From Burkholderiales bacterium (GTDB lineage Bacteria > Pseudomonadota > Gammaproteobacteria > Burkholderiales > Burkholderiaceae_C), in contig JAGWLO010000004.1 in assembly GCA_028872015.1 (NCBI GenBank), forward strand, positions 21,281-85,280: a DNA stretch of 64,000 bases. The letters are read 5' to 3'. The number at the start of each line of letters is the position of its first letter. The first letter of the stretch is position 1. The notes under the pieces were generated by a model that saw only the letters and a list, made by a program, of their open reading frames with translations, did not search any database and was not told the DNA's origin. The position numbers and the translations under genes are program-made. Of the stretch, positions 1 through 7,266 are shown piece by piece.

Positions 1-557
1 GGCTGCAGCCCCCGGCCGCGGGCGAGATCCGGTTCATGGGCCGCAGCATCCGCGGCCAGGGTGCCTGGGACCTGGCGCGCCAGGGCCTGGTGATGGTGCC
101 CGAGGGGCGCGGCACCTTCACCCGCATGAGCATCCTCGAGAACCTGCAGATGGGCGCCTTCGTGCGCCGCGACCGCGAGATCGCCGCCGACATCGAGCGC
201 GTGTTCGAGCGCTTCCCGCGCCTGAAGGAGCGCCGACACCAGCTGGCCGGCACGATGAGTGGCGGCGAGCAGCAGATGCTGGCCATGGGCCGCGCGCTGA
301 TGGCACGCCCGCGCGTGCTGCTGCTGGACGAGCCTTCCATGGGCCTGGCGCCGCTGATGGTGGACAGGATCTTCGAGGTGGTGGCCGAGATCCACGCCCA
401 GGGCACGACCGTGCTGCTGGTGGAGCAGAACGCCAGCCGCGCGCTGGCCCTGGCCGACCGCGGCCACGTCATGGACTCGGGCGAGATCACGATGAGCGGC
501 GCCGGCGCCGAGCTGCTGGCCGACCCGCGCGTGCGCGCCGCCTACCTGGGCCAGTAG
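1..557 (+). CDS. Branched-chain amino acid-type ABC transporter ATP-binding protein (LivF family), 5' end outside window
   Basis: This is the C-terminal part of an ATPase of the LivF family, which powers uptake of branched-chain amino acids or related compounds from the cytoplasmic face of a Liv-type importer. The reading frame is open from base 3, so the true start and the Walker A motif lie upstream of the window. Visible are the ABC signature MSGGEQQMLAMGRAL, the Walker B segment VLLLDEPSMGLAP and the switch region LLVEQNA, in the order usual for LivF. The product ends in the AYLGQ tail typical of the family. A second, complete LivF gene lies at 55985-56710, so the genome has at least two Liv systems. 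The substrate cannot be told from an ATPase. Confidence 0.93.
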   Translation, partial: LQPPAAGEIRFMGRSIRGQGAWDLARQGLVMVPEGRGTFTRMSILENLQMGAFVRRDREIAADIERVFERFPRLKERRHQLAGTMSGGEQQMLAMGRALMARPRVLLLDEPSMGLAPLMVDRIFEVVAEIHAQGTTVLLVEQNASRALALADRGHVMDSGEITMSGAGAELLADPRVRAAYLGQ

Positions 558-575
558 CGCAGGGACCGCGGGCGC

Positions 576-1625
576 TCAGGCAGCGGCCATGGCGCCATGC
601 TTGTCGGCCTCGGACGTGAAGGCGTCGGCGTAGAACTCCTCGGCCGGCAGGCCGCAGGCGGCCGTGAAGTCGCGCTGTGCCGCCTCCACCATCACTGGCG
701 CGCCGCAGGCGTAGACCTGGTGGCCGCCGAGATCGGGCCAGTCGGCCATCACGGCCCGGTGGACCCAGCCGGTGCGGCCCGACCACGCATCGTCGGCACC
801 CGGCTCCGACAGCACCGGCACGTACTGCAGGTTCGGCATCGTCCGGGCCATCTGCAGGCACCAGTCGTGGCGGTACAGGTCGGCGCGCCGGCGTGCGCCC
901 CAGTACAGCACCGCCGGCCGCGCCAGCGCCTTGTGCTGCAGCTGCTCGACGATGGCCTTGATCGGTGCCAGCCCGGTGCCGCTGGCCAGCAGCACCAGCG
1001 GCTTGGTCGATTCCTCGCGCAGGAAGAAGCTGCCGAAGGGGCCTTCCAGGCGCAGGATGTCGCGCTCCTTCATGGCCGAGAACACGTGGTCGGTGAACAC
1101 GCCGCCCGGCATGTGGCGCACGTGCAGCTCGATCGCCGGCGGGCTGCCCAGCGCATGCGGCGCATTGGCGATGCTGTAGCTGCGGCGCAGGCCGCCCTGC
1201 AGGATGAACTCGACGTACTGGCCGGCGCGGAACTGCAGGTTCTGGTTCGCCGGCAGTTGCAGCCGCAGCACGGCCACGTCGGGTGCGGCGCGCTCGATCG
1301 ACATCACCCGCGTCGGCAGCTTCAACACCGGAAACTCGCCCTGACCGGGCACGGTGCGGACTTCGATCGTGCAATCGGCCTGCGCCCGGGCGCAGCAGGT
1401 CAGCACGTAGCCGGCTTGCGCTTCCGCCACCGACAGGGCCTTGAGCTGGTGCGGGCCGTGCACCACGCGCCCTTGCAGCAGCCGGCTCTTGCACGAGCCG
1501 CAGGCGCCGTCGCGGCAGCCGTAGGGCAGGCCGATGCCCTGGCGGATGGCCGCGCGGAGGATGGGCTCGTCGGGTTCGGCGGCGAAGGTGCGCTGGGACG
1601 GCTGCAGCGTGATCGTGAAGCTCAT
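576..1625 (-). CDS. CDP-6-deoxy-delta-3,4-glucoseen reductase-like 2Fe-2S/FAD oxidoreductase
   Basis: The 349-residue product has an N-terminal plant-type [2Fe-2S] ferredoxin domain (about residues 1-90, cysteine pattern GCRDGACGSC followed by a CC pair) and a C-terminal ferredoxin-NADP reductase module with the FAD motif RRSYSIANAP and the nucleotide-binding motif LASGTGLAPI. This arrangement is that of AscD/RfbI-type reductases, which pass electrons from NAD(P)H through FAD to an iron-sulfur centre; the same architecture occurs in oxygenase reductases. The ATG at 1625 gives a conventional ferredoxin N-terminus; the open frame runs further upstream but without homology that I recognise. No deoxysugar synthesis genes or oxygenase subunits lie nearby, so the physiological electron acceptor is open. 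In Burkholderiales this gene is often a stand-alone housekeeping-type reductase. Confidence 0.85.
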   Translation of the reverse strand: MSFTITLQPSQRTFAAEPDEPILRAAIRQGIGLPYGCRDGACGSCKSRLLQGRVVHGPHQLKALSVAEAQAGYVLTCCARAQADCTIEVRTVPGQGEFPVLKLPTRVMSIERAAPDVAVLRLQLPANQNLQFRAGQYVEFILQGGLRRSYSIANAPHALGSPPAIELHVRHMPGGVFTDHVFSAMKERDILRLEGPFGSFFLREESTKPLVLLASGTGLAPIKAIVEQLQHKALARPAVLYWGARRRADLYRHDWCLQMARTMPNLQYVPVLSEPGADDAWSGRTGWVHRAVMADWPDLGGHQVYACGAPVMVEAAQRDFTAACGLPAEEFYADAFTSEADKHGAMAAA

Positions 1626-1694
1626 GGCGGGGCGGTGGCGGGCGGCGGGCGGCGCGGAGGGCGCACGTAAACTCGGCCGCGGATTGTGCCCGCC

Positions 1695-2597
1695 ATGACC
1701 GCCAGCCCCCGCCCCGTGCAGCGCCCGACCTTGCTCATCGTGGGCTGTGGCGATGTCGGCCTGCGGGTGCTGCGAGTCCTGGCCCCGCGCTGGCGCGTGC
1801 TGGCGCTGACCTCCACCCCGGCCCGTCTGCCCTTGCTGCGCGCCGCGGGCGCCGTGCCGCTGTGGGGCGACCTGGACGAGCCCGCCACGCTGGGCCGGCT
1901 GGGCGGGCTGGCCGATGCCGTGCTGCACCTCGCGCCGCCCCCGGCTGCAGGCGAGCACGACACGCGCACCGCCGCGCTGCTGCGCGCGCTGGCCCGCGGC
2001 GGCCGTGTGCGCCGGCTGGTGTATGCCAGCACCAGCGGCGTCTACGGTGATTGCGGCGGGCAGCGGCTGGACGAGACGCGGGCCGTGAACCCGGCCACCG
2101 ACCGCGCGCGGCGGCGCGTCGACGCCGAGGCCCAGCTGCGCTGGTTCGGCCGCCGCAGCGGTGCGGTGGTGTCGGTGCTGCGCATTCCCGGCATCTACGC
2201 GCTGGACCGCGCCGGCGGCGACCCGCGCGAGCGCCTGCGCCGCGGCACGCCGCTGCTGGTGGCGGGCGACGACGTGTACACCAACCACATCCATGCCGAC
2301 GACCTGGCCCGCGCCTGCGTGGCCGCGCTGCTGCGCGGCGCGCCGCAGCGCGTGTACCACGCCAGCGACGACAGCGAGCTGCGGATGGCAGACCATTTCG
2401 ATCTCGTGGCCGACCGCTGCGGCCTGCCGCGGGCGCCGCGCGTCACGCGCGCGCAGGCTGCCACGGCGCTGAGCCCGGCCCAGCTGAGCTTCATGGGTGA
2501 ATCACGCCGGCTCGACAACCGGCGGTTGAAGCACGAGCTGCGGCTGCGGCTGCGCTACCCCACCGTGCTCGACGGCCTGGCCGCCGGCGCGTCCTGA
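1695..2597 (+). CDS. NAD(P)-dependent epimerase/dehydratase family protein (SDR-e, YeeZ-like)
   Basis: An extended short-chain dehydrogenase of 300 residues. The N-terminal nucleotide-binding motif is GCGDVG, a variant of the GxxGxxG of this family, and the segment VYASTSGVYGD near residue 115 matches the conserved STSGVYG strand of YeeZ-like proteins. The usual YxxxK pair is not evident; the helix after VNPATD contains arginines instead, as in other YeeZ-like proteins. It probably acts on a nucleotide-linked or small cytoplasmic substrate, which the sequence does not reveal. I chose the ATG at 1695 over an in-frame GTG three codons earlier. It diverges from the reductase gene at 576-1625, leaving about 70 bases for both promoters; a TAAACT box lies about 20 bases before the start. 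Confidence 0.82.
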   Translation: MTASPRPVQRPTLLIVGCGDVGLRVLRVLAPRWRVLALTSTPARLPLLRAAGAVPLWGDLDEPATLGRLGGLADAVLHLAPPPAAGEHDTRTAALLRALARGGRVRRLVYASTSGVYGDCGGQRLDETRAVNPATDRARRRVDAEAQLRWFGRRSGAVVSVLRIPGIYALDRAGGDPRERLRRGTPLLVAGDDVYTNHIHADDLARACVAALLRGAPQRVYHASDDSELRMADHFDLVADRCGLPRAPRVTRAQAATALSPAQLSFMGESRRLDNRRLKHELRLRLRYPTVLDGLAAGAS

Positions 2598-2630
2598 GCC
2601 CGGCGGGCGCGGTGCGGCCGGCCGCGGCGC

Positions 2631-3323
2631 TCAGCGCCGGCGGCGGCCCGCCGGACGCCAGTTGCGCCAGTACATGATCATCAGGTAGCCGCCGGCCATG
2701 CCGCCCAGGTGCGCGAAGTGCGCGATGCCGTCGCGCCCGAACAGGCCCATCACCAGCTCGATGCTGCCCAGCGCGATCACCATCACGCGCGCGGGCACCA
2801 CCACCGGCGGAATCGGCACCGACTGGCGGTTCGTCAGCAGCGCGAAGTACAGCAGCAGTCCCAGCACGTTGAGGGCGGTGGAGGGCAGGAACAGCAACAG
2901 CATCGGCAGGAAGCCGACGAGGTCGAAGCGGCGCCCCGGCAGCACCAGCGCGTACGCCAGCAGCAGCGCGTAGATGCCGCCCGAGGCCCCCAGCGTCTCG
3001 GAGGCCGAGCCCATCAGCATCGCCACCAGCAACTGCGCCACCGCCGCCGCCAGCACGCCGGCCAGCAGGTACTGCAGGTAGCGCCGCGGGCCCCACACCT
3101 GTTCCAGCTCGGCACCGAACATCCACAGCATCAGCATGTTGAAGAACAGGTGCGGCACGCTGGCATGCAGGAAGGCGTAGGTCACCAGCTGCCAGGGCAT
3201 GAACAGGCCGCTGCCCAGCGAGTACAGGGCGAACGTGTTCTCCAGCGGCAGGAACAGCTGCAGGCAGAAGATGGCCGTGCAGGCCAGGATCAGGTATTTG
3301 GTGGCAGGTGGGAGCGGCGGCAT
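2631..3323 (-). CDS. Rhomboid family intramembrane serine protease
   Basis: A 230-residue polytopic inner-membrane protein with six predicted hydrophobic segments. It carries the rhomboid signature: HLFFNMLMLWMFG (conserved histidine and asparagine in TM2), the catalytic serine in GASGGIYAL in TM4 and the catalytic histidine in AHLGGMAGG in TM6. These form the Ser-His dyad that cleaves transmembrane substrates within the membrane. The C-terminus is short and basic, with no extra cytoplasmic domain. It is convergent with the epimerase-like gene and its start lies 34 bases from the 3' end of the tRNA-Leu gene, which is on the same strand. Substrates of bacterial rhomboids of this type are mostly unknown. 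Confidence 0.93.
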   Translation of the reverse strand: MPPLPPATKYLILACTAIFCLQLFLPLENTFALYSLGSGLFMPWQLVTYAFLHASVPHLFFNMLMLWMFGAELEQVWGPRRYLQYLLAGVLAAAVAQLLVAMLMGSASETLGASGGIYALLLAYALVLPGRRFDLVGFLPMLLLFLPSTALNVLGLLLYFALLTNRQSVPIPPVVVPARVMVIALGSIELVMGLFGRDGIAHFAHLGGMAGGYLMIMYWRNWRPAGRRRR

Positions 3324-3357
3324 GGCTTAGGCAGGAAAGGCCGGCTGCGAAGGCGGC

Positions 3358-3442
3358 TGGTGCCCGCGGCCAGACTCGAACTGGCACGCCTTGCGGCGGC
3401 GGATTTTGAATCCGCTACGTCTACCGATTTCGTCACGCGGGC
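3358..3442 (-). tRNA. tRNA-Leu (anticodon CAA)
   Basis: Read on the minus strand, the 85-base gene has a perfect 7-bp acceptor stem (GCCCGCG paired with CGCGGGC), an A discriminator and an encoded CCA at 3358-3360. The anticodon stem GCGGA/TCCGC encloses the loop TTCAAAA, placing CAA at the anticodon, which reads leucine UUG codons. A long variable arm follows (CGCCGCAAGGCG), as expected for the class II tRNAs Leu and Ser, and the T loop TTCGAGTC is intact. No other tRNA is nearby. UUG is a rare leucine codon in this GC-rich DNA. Confidence 0.95.
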
Positions 3443-3567
3443 CATGGCGGCTGTTCGGTTGCGCCGAAGCCGGATTCATTATCACACGCACCTTCGGCCG
3501 CACCGCTGCGCGCAGCGCCGGGCGCTGCGACAATCGTCCGCCCCCCGTAGAGCCGCAGGAGCGCCCG

Positions 3568-4488
3568 ATGTCGGATGCCACCCGACCCGCATACAAGACC
3601 CTGGAAGACGTCATCGGCCACACGCCGCTGGTGCGCCTGCAGCGCCTGCCCGGCGATGCCGGTGCGCGCCGCGGCAACGTCGTGCTGGGCAAGCTCGAAG
3701 GCAACAACCCGGCCGGCTCGGTGAAGGACCGGCCTGCGATCGGCATGATCGCAGGCGCCGAGCAGCGCGGCGAGATCCGCCCCGGCGACACGCTGATCGA
3801 GGCCACCTCGGGCAACACCGGCATCGCGCTGGCGATGGCCGCCGCCATCCGCGGCTACCGCATGGTGCTGATCATGCCGGAGGACCTGTCCATCGAGCGT
3901 GCGCAGACCATGAAGGCCTTCGGGGCCGAGCTCATCCTCACGCCGCGCTCGGGCGGCATGGAGTCCGCGCGCGACCTGGCCGAGCAGATGCAGCGCGAAG
4001 GCAAGGGCCGCGTGCTGGACCAGTTCGCCAACCCCGACAACCCGCGCATCCACCACGAGACCACGGGCCCCGAGATCTGGGCCGACACCGCCGGCCGCGT
4101 GACGCATTTCGTGAGCGCGATGGGCACCACCGGCACCATCACCGGGGTCTCGCGCTACCTGAAGGAGCAGAACCCGGCGGTGCGCATCGTCGGCGCGCAG
4201 CCGGCCGAGGGCTCGCGCATCCCCGGCATCCGCAAATGGCCCGAGGCCTACCTGCCCCGCATCTACGACCCGCGCCAGGTGGACGAGCTGGTGCTGGTGA
4301 GCCAGGCCGACGCCGAGACCATGGCGCGGCGGCTGGCGCGCGAGGAGGGCCTGTTCGCCGGCATCTCGGCCGCCGGGGCCTGCTGGGTGGCGCTGCAGAT
4401 CGCGCAGCAGGTCGAGGACGCGACCATCGTGTTCATCGTCTGCGACCGCGGCGACCGCTACCTCTCGACCGGCGTGTTCCCGGCCTGA
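3568..4488 (+). CDS. cysM: Cysteine synthase B
   Basis: A 306-residue pyridoxal-phosphate enzyme of the cysteine synthase/cystathionine beta-synthase fold. It joins O-acetylserine with sulfide, and in the CysM subgroup also with thiosulfate, to make cysteine or S-sulfocysteine. The PLP lysine lies in NPAGSVKDRP (about residue 55), followed by the substrate loop EATSGNTGIAL and the phosphate-binding loop SAMGTTGTITG. The segment RIPGIRKWPEAYLP is the CysM-type version of the region that in CysK reads differently. The ATG at 3568 is preceded by a clear AGGAG Shine-Dalgarno; the open frame upstream runs through the tRNA and is not coding. Downstream genes on the same strand (NUDIX, TusA-like) are 40 and 11 bases away, the latter also a sulfur-transfer protein. 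Confidence 0.95.
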   Translation: MSDATRPAYKTLEDVIGHTPLVRLQRLPGDAGARRGNVVLGKLEGNNPAGSVKDRPAIGMIAGAEQRGEIRPGDTLIEATSGNTGIALAMAAAIRGYRMVLIMPEDLSIERAQTMKAFGAELILTPRSGGMESARDLAEQMQREGKGRVLDQFANPDNPRIHHETTGPEIWADTAGRVTHFVSAMGTTGTITGVSRYLKEQNPAVRIVGAQPAEGSRIPGIRKWPEAYLPRIYDPRQVDELVLVSQADAETMARRLAREEGLFAGISAAGACWVALQIAQQVEDATIVFIVCDRGDRYLSTGVFPA

Positions 4489-4528
4489 CGGCCGATGGCC
4501 CAGGCGTGATGCCAGCGGCGACCCGACC

Positions 4529-5080
4529 ATGAGCCCCGACGCCCGCTACTGCCTGAGCTGCGGCCAGCCGCTGGCGCTGCTGGTGCGCGACGAAGACGGC
4601 GGCCCGAAGGAGCGCCTGCGCTGCGCCGCCTGCGGCTGGACGCACTGGAACAACCCGACCCCGGTGCTGGCGGCGGTGGTCGAGTGCAGCGACCGCGAAG
4701 GCCGCGTACTGCTGGCGCGCAACGCGGCCTGGCCGGGGCGCCTGTTCGCCCTCATCACCGGCTTCATGGAGGCCGGCGAGACGCCCGAGCAGGGCATCGC
4801 GCGCGAGGTGCTGGAAGAGACGGCCTTGCAGGTGCAGCAGGTCTCGCTCATCGGCGTCTACGACTTCCAGCGCATGAACCAGGTGATCATCGCCTACCAC
4901 GTGCTCGCCTGCGGCGAGGTGCGCCTGTCGCCCGAGCTGGCGGAGTACCGCCTGTTCGCGCTGCCCGAGCTGCGCTGCTGGCGCGCCGGCACCGGCCAGG
5001 CCCTGGCCGACTGGCTGCGCGCCCGCGGCCACGAGCCGCAGTTCATCGAGCTGCCGCCGCGGGCCGCGTCGGCCTCATAG
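4529..5080 (+). CDS. NUDIX hydrolase with N-terminal zinc ribbon
   Basis: A 183-residue protein beginning with a two-CxxC zinc ribbon (CLSCG at about residue 8 and CAACG at about residue 33), followed by a NUDIX fold with the box G-x5-E-x7-REVLEE (about residues 77-99), which binds the catalytic divalent metal. The last position of the box, usually GU, is AL. NUDIX enzymes with such a ribbon include NADH pyrophosphatase (NudC) and ADP-ribose-type hydrolases. The NudC marker SQPWPFPxS is absent and the protein is shorter than NudC, so I do not call it NudC. It sits 40 bases after cysM and 11 before the TusA-like gene and may be co-transcribed with them. Confidence 0.88.
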   Translation: MSPDARYCLSCGQPLALLVRDEDGGPKERLRCAACGWTHWNNPTPVLAAVVECSDREGRVLLARNAAWPGRLFALITGFMEAGETPEQGIAREVLEETALQVQQVSLIGVYDFQRMNQVIIAYHVLACGEVRLSPELAEYRLFALPELRCWRAGTGQALADWLRARGHEPQFIELPPRAASAS

Positions 5081-5083
5081 AAT
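5078..5083 (+). promoter_or_regulatory. Candidate -10 box TAGAAT of the TusA-like gene
   Basis: TAGAAT ends eight bases before the ATG at 5092. A start site 6-7 bases after this box would leave a leader of only one or two bases. It overlaps the stop codon of the NUDIX gene. Similar boxes precede uvrD, metG, polA and the gene at 17893. No good -35 box is obvious. Confidence 0.4.
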
Positions 5084-5091
5084 CCCGGGCC

Positions 5092-5322
5092 ATGGACGCT
5101 GCCAGCAAAGACCTCGACACCCGCGGGCTGAACTGCCCGCTGCCCATCCTGAAGGCGAAGAAGGCGCTGGCCGACCTGGCCAGCGGTGATCTGCTGCGGG
5201 TGTTCGCCACCGACCCCGGCTCGATGCGCGACTTCCAGGCCTTCGCGCGCCAGACCGGCAACGAGCTCGTCGAGCAGACGCAGCAGGGCGACGAGTTCGT
5301 GCACGTGCTGCGCCGGCGCTGA
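5092..5322 (+). CDS. TusA/SirA-family sulfur carrier protein
   Basis: A 76-residue protein of the TusA family, small cytoplasmic carriers that accept persulfide sulfur on one cysteine and pass it to tRNA thiolation, molybdenum cofactor or sulfur oxidation enzymes. The family signature is intact near the N-terminus: DTRGLNCPLPILKAKKAL with the persulfide cysteine in the CPxP motif (about residue 15). The C-terminal LVEQTQQGDEFVHVLRR matches the usual amphipathic end of the fold. It follows cysM and the NUDIX gene on the same strand. TusA-type proteins also support formate dehydrogenase maturation in some bacteria, but no link to the distant formate locus is shown by position here. Confidence 0.93.
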   Translation: MDAASKDLDTRGLNCPLPILKAKKALADLASGDLLRVFATDPGSMRDFQAFARQTGNELVEQTQQGDEFVHVLRRR

Positions 5323-5341
5323 GCCGGCCGCAGCGCGCAGG

Positions 5342-6208
5342 CTACAGGCTCAGGCCCTTCAGGAACTCGCGGAAGCCCGGCCCCAACTGCGGGTGGGCCA
5401 GCGCGAGTTCGACGTTGGCCTCGAGAAAGCCCTCCTTGCTGCCGCAGTCGTAGCGCTTGCCGCGGTAGCGGTAGGCGAAGACCTTCTCGCGACGCAGCAG
5501 CGAGGCGATGCCGTCGGTGAGCTGGATCTCGCCGCCCACGCCGCGTTTCTGGCTTGCGATCTCGTGGAACACCCCCGGCGTCAGGATGTAGCGACCGGCC
5601 ACGCCCAGGCGCGAGGGCGCATCCTCCGGCGCCGGCTTCTCGACCATGCGGCTGACGTCGACCAGGCGGTCGTTGACCACCGTGCCGTCGACGATGCCGT
5701 AGCGCCGCGTGTGCTCGGCCGGCACTTCCTGCACCGCCAGGATCGAGGCCCGCCACTCGCCGAACTGCTCGACCATCTGCGCCAGCACCGGCGGCTCGCC
5801 CACCATCAGGTCGTCGGCCAGCAGCACCGCGAAGGGCTGGTTGCCCACCAGGCGCTGGCCGCACAGCACAGCGTGGCCCAGGCCCAGCGCCTGCGGCTGG
5901 CGCACGTAGATGCATTCCATGTCGTCGGGCTTGACACTGCGCACGACGTCGAGCAACTCGTGCTTGTGCGCCTGCTCGAGCGCCACCTCGAGCTCGAACG
6001 TCATGTCGAAATGGTCTTCGATCGGGCGCTTGTGGCGGCCGGTGACGAAGATCATCTCGCGCACCCCGGCAGCGTAGGCCTCTTCCACCGCGTACTGGAT
6101 GAGCGGCTTGTCGACCACGGGCAGCATTTCCTTGGGCTGGGCCTTCGTGGCCGGCAGGAACCGCGTGCCGAGGCCTGCAACCGGGAATATCGCCTTATTG
6201 ACGTGCAT
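5342..6208 (-). CDS. galU: UTP-glucose-1-phosphate uridylyltransferase
   Basis: The 288-residue product has the GalU nucleotidyltransferase signature from its first residues: AIFPVAGLGTRFLPATKAQPKEMLP, in which G-x-GTRFLP and the KEMLP lysine bind the nucleotide. Further family motifs are VDKPLIQYAVEEA, FVTGRHKRPIEDHFD and the sugar-binding YDCGSKEGFLEANVE near the C-terminus. It makes UDP-glucose for polysaccharides and glycosylation in the cytoplasm. It is convergent with the TusA-like gene (20 bases between stops) and divergent from the hydroxyacid dehydrogenase-like gene. A TAAAGT box ends five bases before the start codon on the minus strand. Confidence 0.97.
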   Translation of the reverse strand: MHVNKAIFPVAGLGTRFLPATKAQPKEMLPVVDKPLIQYAVEEAYAAGVREMIFVTGRHKRPIEDHFDMTFELEVALEQAHKHELLDVVRSVKPDDMECIYVRQPQALGLGHAVLCGQRLVGNQPFAVLLADDLMVGEPPVLAQMVEQFGEWRASILAVQEVPAEHTRRYGIVDGTVVNDRLVDVSRMVEKPAPEDAPSRLGVAGRYILTPGVFHEIASQKRGVGGEIQLTDGIASLLRREKVFAYRYRGKRYDCGSKEGFLEANVELALAHPQLGPGFREFLKGLSL

Positions 6209-6291
6209 GCATCACTTTAGAATTGCCGCTTCCAGGCCGATTGTGGCATGTGGCCTATCGCTTGCCGTATGACACCGTCCCGCCCGCGCCG

Positions 6292-7266
6292 ATGGATGTG
6301 CTGATCGTCGAACCCCTGGATTCCGACGTGCTGCACTGGCTCGGCGCGCGCCATGCCGTCAAGGTGGCGCCCGAGCTCGCCCAGGATCCGCAGGCCTTCC
6401 GGCTCGAGCTGGCGCGGGTGCGCGCCATCATCATCCCGCCCTCGGTGGCGCTGGATGGCGCGGCGCTGCAGCGCGCGCCGCAGCTGCGCATCGTGGGCCG
6501 GCTGTCGGTGGGCTCGGAGAACATCGACCTGGACGCCTGCGCGCGCGCCGGCATCGAGGTCGTGCGCCCGGCCACCGCCAGTGCGCTGGCCGAGGCCGAG
6601 TTCATGCTCGGCGCGCTGCTGCAGATGCTGCGCCGGGTGCCCATCATCAGCGGCGAGGGCCTGCTGGTGGGGCGCGAACTCGGAGGCGCCACGGTGGGCG
6701 TGGTCGGCATGTCGCCCACCGTCAAGCCGTTGACGCACCTGCTGGCGGCCTTCGGCGCGCGCACCATCGGCTACGACCCGGGCGTCCACGCCAACGACCC
6801 GATGTGGTCGCGCTCGGGCGTCGAAGCCGTGGGCCTGCAGGAGCTGATGCAGCGCAGCGATGCCGTGTGCGTGCTGCTGGCCTATTTCCCGCGCTTTGCC
6901 GGCCTGTTCGGCGAGCGGCTGCTGTCGGAGAGCAAGCGCGACCAGGTCATCGTGAGCCTGTCGCACTCGAGCCTCTTCAACGAGCCGGCGCTGGCGCGTG
7001 CGCTGTCCGAGGGGCCGCTGGCCGCGGCCTGGTTCGACAGCATGGAGCCGGGCCTGCTCGACCCCGGCCGGCCGCTGCGCCACATCGACACCCTGCAGGT
7101 GACGCCGCGGGTGGCCGGCACGACGCTGCAGTCGCGCCAGCGCAGCGCCTGGGCGGTGGCCGCGCGCATCGACGAGTACCTGCAGGGTGCGCCGGCGCGC
7201 AGCGATTTCAGGTCGACGCAGCCAGACGAGTTTGCTGGTCTTGCAGGCGGCCCAGCGCCAGCCTGA
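6292..7266 (+). CDS. Degenerate D-isomer 2-hydroxyacid dehydrogenase-like protein
   Basis: A 324-residue protein with the overall pattern of D-3-phosphoglycerate dehydrogenase-type enzymes: an N-terminal substrate half ([17 protein letters not shown]), the helix that precedes the NAD domain ([13 protein letters not shown]), a Rossmann strand ([13 protein letters not shown]) and a C-terminal VTPRVAGTT strand. Key residues are altered. The GxGxxG loop has lost its second and third glycines; the position of the catalytic arginine (family NTARGG) reads SLSHSS, with His225; and the catalytic histidine (family TPHxG) is Arg273. The glutamate in DSMEPG may be kept. It could be a pseudo-enzyme or use different chemistry. 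Start: ATG at 6292; an upstream in-frame TTG is possible but lacks a ribosome site. Its last 59 bases overlap valS on the opposite strand. Confidence 0.75.
   Translation: MDVLIVEPLDSDVLHWLGARHAVKVAPELAQDPQAFRLELARVRAIIIPPSVALDGAALQRAPQLRIVGRLSVGSENIDLDACARAGIEVVRPATASALAEAEFMLGALLQMLRRVPIISGEGLLVGRELGGATVGVVGMSPTVKPLTHLLAAFGARTIGYDPGVHANDPMWSRSGVEAVGLQELMQRSDAVCVLLAYFPRFAGLFGERLLSESKRDQVIVSLSHSSLFNEPALARALSEGPLAAAWFDSMEPGLLDPGRPLRHIDTLQVTPRVAGTTLQSRQRSAWAVAARIDEYLQGAPARSDFRSTQPDEFAGLAGGPAPA

Noticed and set aside
6223..6291. A longer N-terminus for the hydroxyacid dehydrogenase-like protein from a TTG at 6223
   Set aside because: The extra 23 residues do not resemble the family and overlap the galU promoter region; the ATG at 6292 gives the expected MDVLIVEP start.
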